A DNA stretch of 10,525 nucleotides from Podila epigama (taxonomy: Eukaryota; Mortierellomycota; Mortierellomycetes; Mortierellales; Mortierellaceae). Under the pieces are notes generated by a model. That model ran no database searches. It was given only the letters and a program-made list of their open reading frames with translations, and had not been told where the DNA came from. Shown piece by piece: positions 8,005 through 10,525 of the stretch (positions are counted from its first letter, which is position 1; each line of letters opens with the position of its first letter). The translations under genes were made by a program, and so were the position numbers. Location of the stretch: the NCBI GenBank assembly GCA_015679605.1, contig JAAAVE010000328.1, positions 1 to 10,525 on the forward strand, read 5' to 3'.

Positions 8005-9084
8005 TCAAGAGGTTGACTGTTTGACTCTAGGCGCCCTTGGCTTCTTGTAGAGCACTTCTTGACGGCCAGCCTTCATGGCTGCATATCGCCCGCAAGTGAA
8101 CAGATAATCACTCAATCTATTGAGGTAGATGGCAACACTCCTGTCGACTCTTTGCTCTTGAGCTAGTGGCACGACTCGCCTCTCCGTACGCCGACTAACG
8201 GATCGAGCTACATGTAAAGCTGCCGCTGCTTTTCCGCCGGACTATGTTCATGTTAAAAAAAGGTATGGAGCAGGCAAAAAAATTGTGTTTGTTAGGAATC
8301 TAGTTTTCTTTGACCAAAACGCGGGGAAGCGCGACCGTCCCCTGGATGATTAATGAAGACAGAGATCTGTGACCTTACAGGTAGAATGAAGCTTGTAAGC
8401 GGAGGTAATTCTTGATCCATTTCATCGATCCACGTCTCGAGATCTTGAACATGTTGTCCGTCAGCATCAAATTCGGTTCGAGCTAGCCTTGGTGCAGAGG
8501 CACTATCACGAGGTGTCGCAATGTTGGATCCAATATCTTGGAGAAGACATTGAATCTGCTCCAATTGAGAAACGATACTTTGGACATTTTCCCCTTGGTC
8601 AAGACAAAACTCGCGCGCAAGCCTATGAAAAAAAAAGAGGCGATCCGCAGGTATTTCGAATGTGTTTAAACCATGGTCATGCAATAGAGTATCATTGAGT
8701 CAGCAGTAATACATTGTGGACAATGCAAGTGGTCTGATGCACAGCATAGTCAGTTGGGTTCATGTTGGTATAGTGAAGAGGACTAACCCGATGGATGAAG
8801 AAAGTTCATCATTCGTGCCTAAATGTTGTCGCGATGAGCAAAATAAAGTGTCCTAGTTAGCGTTGACTTGAAGGCACAGACTTTAAAGACATCCATTCTT
8901 TATGATCGGATATTTTACCCAAAGCGTCAAAGACGACGTCGTCCTTGGGTCGCCGTTCGCCGGTGAAGAGTGATGACGTTCCTTTGTCACCCGTCTTTGT
9001 GTAGATCTTTGGTCTTGCAGCGAGTGTTCTAATAGAAGAACATAACAAAAAGTAGATTGTTAATACCAATGTAGCAGAGGCCAT
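8005..9084 (-). CDS. MMAB: ATP:cob(I)alamin adenosyltransferase, MMAB/PduO family, four exons, start uncertain
   Basis: It transfers the adenosyl group of ATP to cob(I)alamin, making adenosylcobalamin for methylmalonyl-CoA mutase in mitochondria. Exons in sense order: 9084-8919, 8818-8788 (31 nt), 8622-8379, 8241-8005; 225 residues from the ATG at 9084. The N-terminal ATP-binding segment [20 protein letters not shown] is at 26-45, followed by [14 protein letters not shown] (57-66) comes from the microexon. Then come [22 protein letters not shown] and [14 protein letters not shown] across the last intron. Arg-rich [13 protein letters not shown] (157-169) and NRLSDYLF (188-195) follow, both conserved in PduO-type enzymes. 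Introns 8819-8918, 8623-8787 and 8242-8378 are GT-AG. The first 20 or so residues are hydrophobic and may actually be an intron's branch site and pyrimidine tract (acceptor at 9029), so the true first exon may lie upstream. An in-frame ATG at 9099 is a third option. The core enzyme identity is secure. Confidence 0.92.
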
Positions 9085-9331
9085 TTTAAAAATGTCCATC
9101 CCGACAAAGTCGACGAAAAGAATTCAAGAAAAGCATATATGAAAAATAGACCGAGAGCGAGAGGTAATATAATGTCGCGTTCTTTTTGGATGCAATTGTA
9201 TCTTGAAAAAAAAAAAAAGAACGAAACTGTGAGAAACAAAATCGATCTGCAAAAATTGATAAAAGCCACACACACCTCTTCTCTTCTGAGTCTGACTGAC
9301 CACACCATGGCATGCATCAAAAAGCTGATCT

Positions 9332-9358
9332 GTTCATTCCGTTCATTCTGTTCATTCC
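9332..9358 (+). repeat. Three tandem copies of a 9-bp unit (GTTCATTCY)
   Basis: GTTCATTCC, GTTCATTCT and GTTCATTCC follow each other without spacing, with degenerate echoes (CTCAATCC, CATTCC) after them. They lie 15 bases upstream of the candidate upstream MMAB ATG at 9317. No function is implied by the sequence alone. Confidence 0.75.
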
Positions 9359-9446
9359 ACTCAATCCATTCCTCCCTAATACCTTACATGAAGTTTACAA
9401 CTCCACAGGAAACGGCGCCCTGATCAGGCCGTGCGTGTATGAGTGA

Positions 9447-9469
9447 GTGTGTGCGCGCGCGTGCGTGCA
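9447..9469. repeat. Alternating purine-pyrimidine (GT/GC) tract, Z-DNA prone
   Basis: Twenty-three bases alternate strictly between purine and pyrimidine with a central run of CG steps (9453-9461). Such tracts are known to favour left-handed Z-DNA under negative supercoiling. The surroundings are AT-rich and non-coding. Confidence 0.7.
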
Positions 9470-9930
9470 AGCGAGTTCAATGGGCGTAATATCCAATTAG
9501 AAGCATCTCATATCATCCCTTTGGTTGCAAAAAGAACGCAAGCTGAGCCAATGAAGAGAGATACATGTCTTCGGAGTGTTTTCTCGTTTTTGCTTTTTTT
9601 TTTGCTCAAGAGGTCAAGGAAGCAGCAACAAAAAGAAGACCTTAGTCTAAAGTATGTACTGTACCTTGAGCAGGGCGGGGAAGGAAGGGAGTTGAAAATA
9701 CAATGTATTCGAGGAGCGCTCGGTCAAGCCCTGTAAGTAGTAGAAAGGTGATACTTTTTTCACTCCGCCGTTTTGCAGAACATTCAAGGATGCCTTTGGC
9801 CTTTGGATGTCCAGTTATGGGGTGAGGTGGACTGTTGTGTGTGTGGAGAGAATGTAAAAGGTACAAATACAGCATGTTCAATCAATGGATGGAAAAAAGT
9901 GTTCGATGCGATGCTGCTCATATTTTTTTT

Positions 9931-9934
<4 letters not shown>

Positions 9935-9987
<53 letters not shown>
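9935..9987 (+). repeat. (TC)26 microsatellite preceded by poly-T
   Basis: A 53-base uninterrupted TC repeat directly follows a T-run beginning at 9923. It is the longest simple repeat in the window. Translated, it only yields Ser-Leu or Arg-Glu repeats, so open frames across it are artefacts. The combined homopyrimidine tract could form triplex (H-DNA) structure. Confidence 0.95.
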
Positions 9988-9991
<4 letters not shown>

Positions 9992-10271
9992 GCGCCGTTC
10001 AAAAGACGAGACAAGAAAATAGATCCCCGATAGACACTCAGCTCAAAACGAGTGACCCAATTGTTCGATGCAGATGCAGCAGCAATGGGACCCAAACAAA
10101 CAAATGACCAAAAAAGAATGAATGCAGGAGCAGCGCAAAAAAGTGCCGTGTTGTGCAATCGGGCGGTTGTTCGCTTTTTACGACACACATTCACTTTGTT
10201 TGTGCAACAAACACAGACAAAAACAAGCATGTTGACCCAACGGCCATTCTAATTCTCACAGCCATGCAGCC

Positions 10272-10475
10272 ATGTGTTGGCCATGCTTGCTTACCATTGC
10301 ATTATTTTCAGCCTTGATACAGTCATATCATTCATATTACCTGGTCGAGTTCACTCTTACCTGTTTGTTTGCCTTTTTGCTCAATGGAATGACTTGTCTG
10401 CTGTTCAATGGCTGTCTGTATCTCTGTCCCATCTGTCCGTCAGTCCACTCGTTCATTCGACTGTTTTACCAATAA
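10272..10475 (+). CDS. Weak candidate small hydrophobic ORF, 67 aa
   Basis: I do not recognise this frame. It encodes 67 mainly hydrophobic, Cys/Leu/Phe-rich residues with two or three possible membrane segments (about 5-18, 23-38, 41-55). Its stop codon is followed two bases later by AATAAA (10478-10483) and then by a 12-A run (10493-10504). An out-of-frame ATG at 10264 precedes it. T-rich non-coding DNA translates into hydrophobic residues by chance, so this may be a UTR or no gene at all. Confidence 0.12.
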   Translation: MCWPCLLTIALFSALIQSYHSYYLVEFTLTCLFAFLLNGMTCLLFNGCLYLCPICPSVHSFIRLFYQ

Positions 10476-10525
10476 CAAATAAAGAATTAAAGAAAAAAAA
10501 AAAACTTTTCTCCGATCCTCTTTGG

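Larger units (their letters stand above)
9085..10525. other. About 1.4 kb without recognisable gene
   Basis: The proximal part must contain the MMAB promoter and perhaps its first exon (candidate 9317-9274, minus). The rest holds A/T-runs, a 9-bp tandem repeat, an alternating purine-pyrimidine tract, a long TC microsatellite and a hydrophobic small open frame at the right end. Open frames here are low in complexity, and none resembles a family I know. No tRNA or other structured RNA was recognised. A neighbouring gene's regulatory region or UTR may start near the right edge. Confidence 0.6.

Noticed and set aside
9029-9066. A 38-nt intron inside the MMAB N-terminus
   Set aside because: It is shorter than usual fungal introns, and removal after TTG puts the downstream [10 protein letters not shown] frame out of phase with the ATG at 9084.
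9733-9778. GTAAGT...TTTTGCAG pair suggesting a 46-nt plus-strand intron
   Set aside because: The splice motifs look good, but the flanking frames give no recognisable or family-like protein, and an upstream exon cannot be anchored. It is not enough for a gene call.
9784-10230. 148-aa minus-strand open frame with Arg-Glu repeats
   Set aside because: The repeats are a translation of the TC microsatellite. The flanks are low complexity and match no family I know.
9085-10525. A tRNA or other structured RNA gene in the right-hand spacer
   Set aside because: No A-box/B-box pair or cloverleaf could be recognised by eye. A covariance-model scan would decide.

Overview
This is eukaryotic nuclear DNA, most likely from an early-diverging fungus of the Mucoromycota/Mucorales type. 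The genes are compact and broken by many short introns (about 100-240 bp). Intergenic gaps are small, and poly-T and GA/TC simple repeats are common in introns and spacers. Two features favour an early-branching fungus over an ascomycete or basidiomycete: a cobalamin adenosyltransferase gene and a near-consensus U12-type AT-AC intron. The species cannot be named from the sequence. Every gene model here was built by hand from reading frames, splice consensus and remembered protein families, with no transcript data.

Layout, left to right. (1) Positions 1-1209, plus strand: the 3' part of MRI1 (methylthioribose-1-phosphate isomerase, methionine salvage), cut by the left edge. (2) Positions 1353-3445, minus strand: a three-exon choline/ethanolamine kinase of the CKI1 type (Kennedy pathway), convergent with MRI1. 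(3) Positions 3446-4130: CKI1 leader and promoter plus the 3' flank of the next gene. (4) Positions 4131-5920, minus strand: a six-exon circularly permuted mitochondrial ribosome-assembly GTPase (MTG1/RbgA family). Its first intron has AT-AC ends and U12-type signals. (5) Positions 5921-6204: a shared divergent promoter. (6) Positions 6205-7861, plus strand: a six-exon acyl-protein thioesterase (APT1/LYPLA1 family) with a probable N-terminal membrane anchor and a 19-nt microexon. (7) Positions 8005-9084, minus strand: a four-exon ATP:cob(I)alamin adenosyltransferase (MMAB/PduO family) with a 31-nt microexon, convergent with APT1. (8) Positions 9085-10525: about 1.4 kb with no recognisable gene, holding simple repeats, a Z-DNA-prone tract and one weak small ORF.

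The genes are ordinary housekeeping functions and do not form a pathway cluster. MRI1 (methionine salvage) and MMAB (adenosylcobalamin supply) touch sulfur/propionate metabolism, CKI1 and APT1 touch membrane lipid and lipid-modification metabolism, and MTG1 acts in mitochondrial translation. I found no mobile element, CRISPR array, tRNA or rRNA. The most notable element is the minor-spliceosome intron. The next most notable are the fungal B12 enzyme and the unusual N-terminal anchor exon of the thioesterase.
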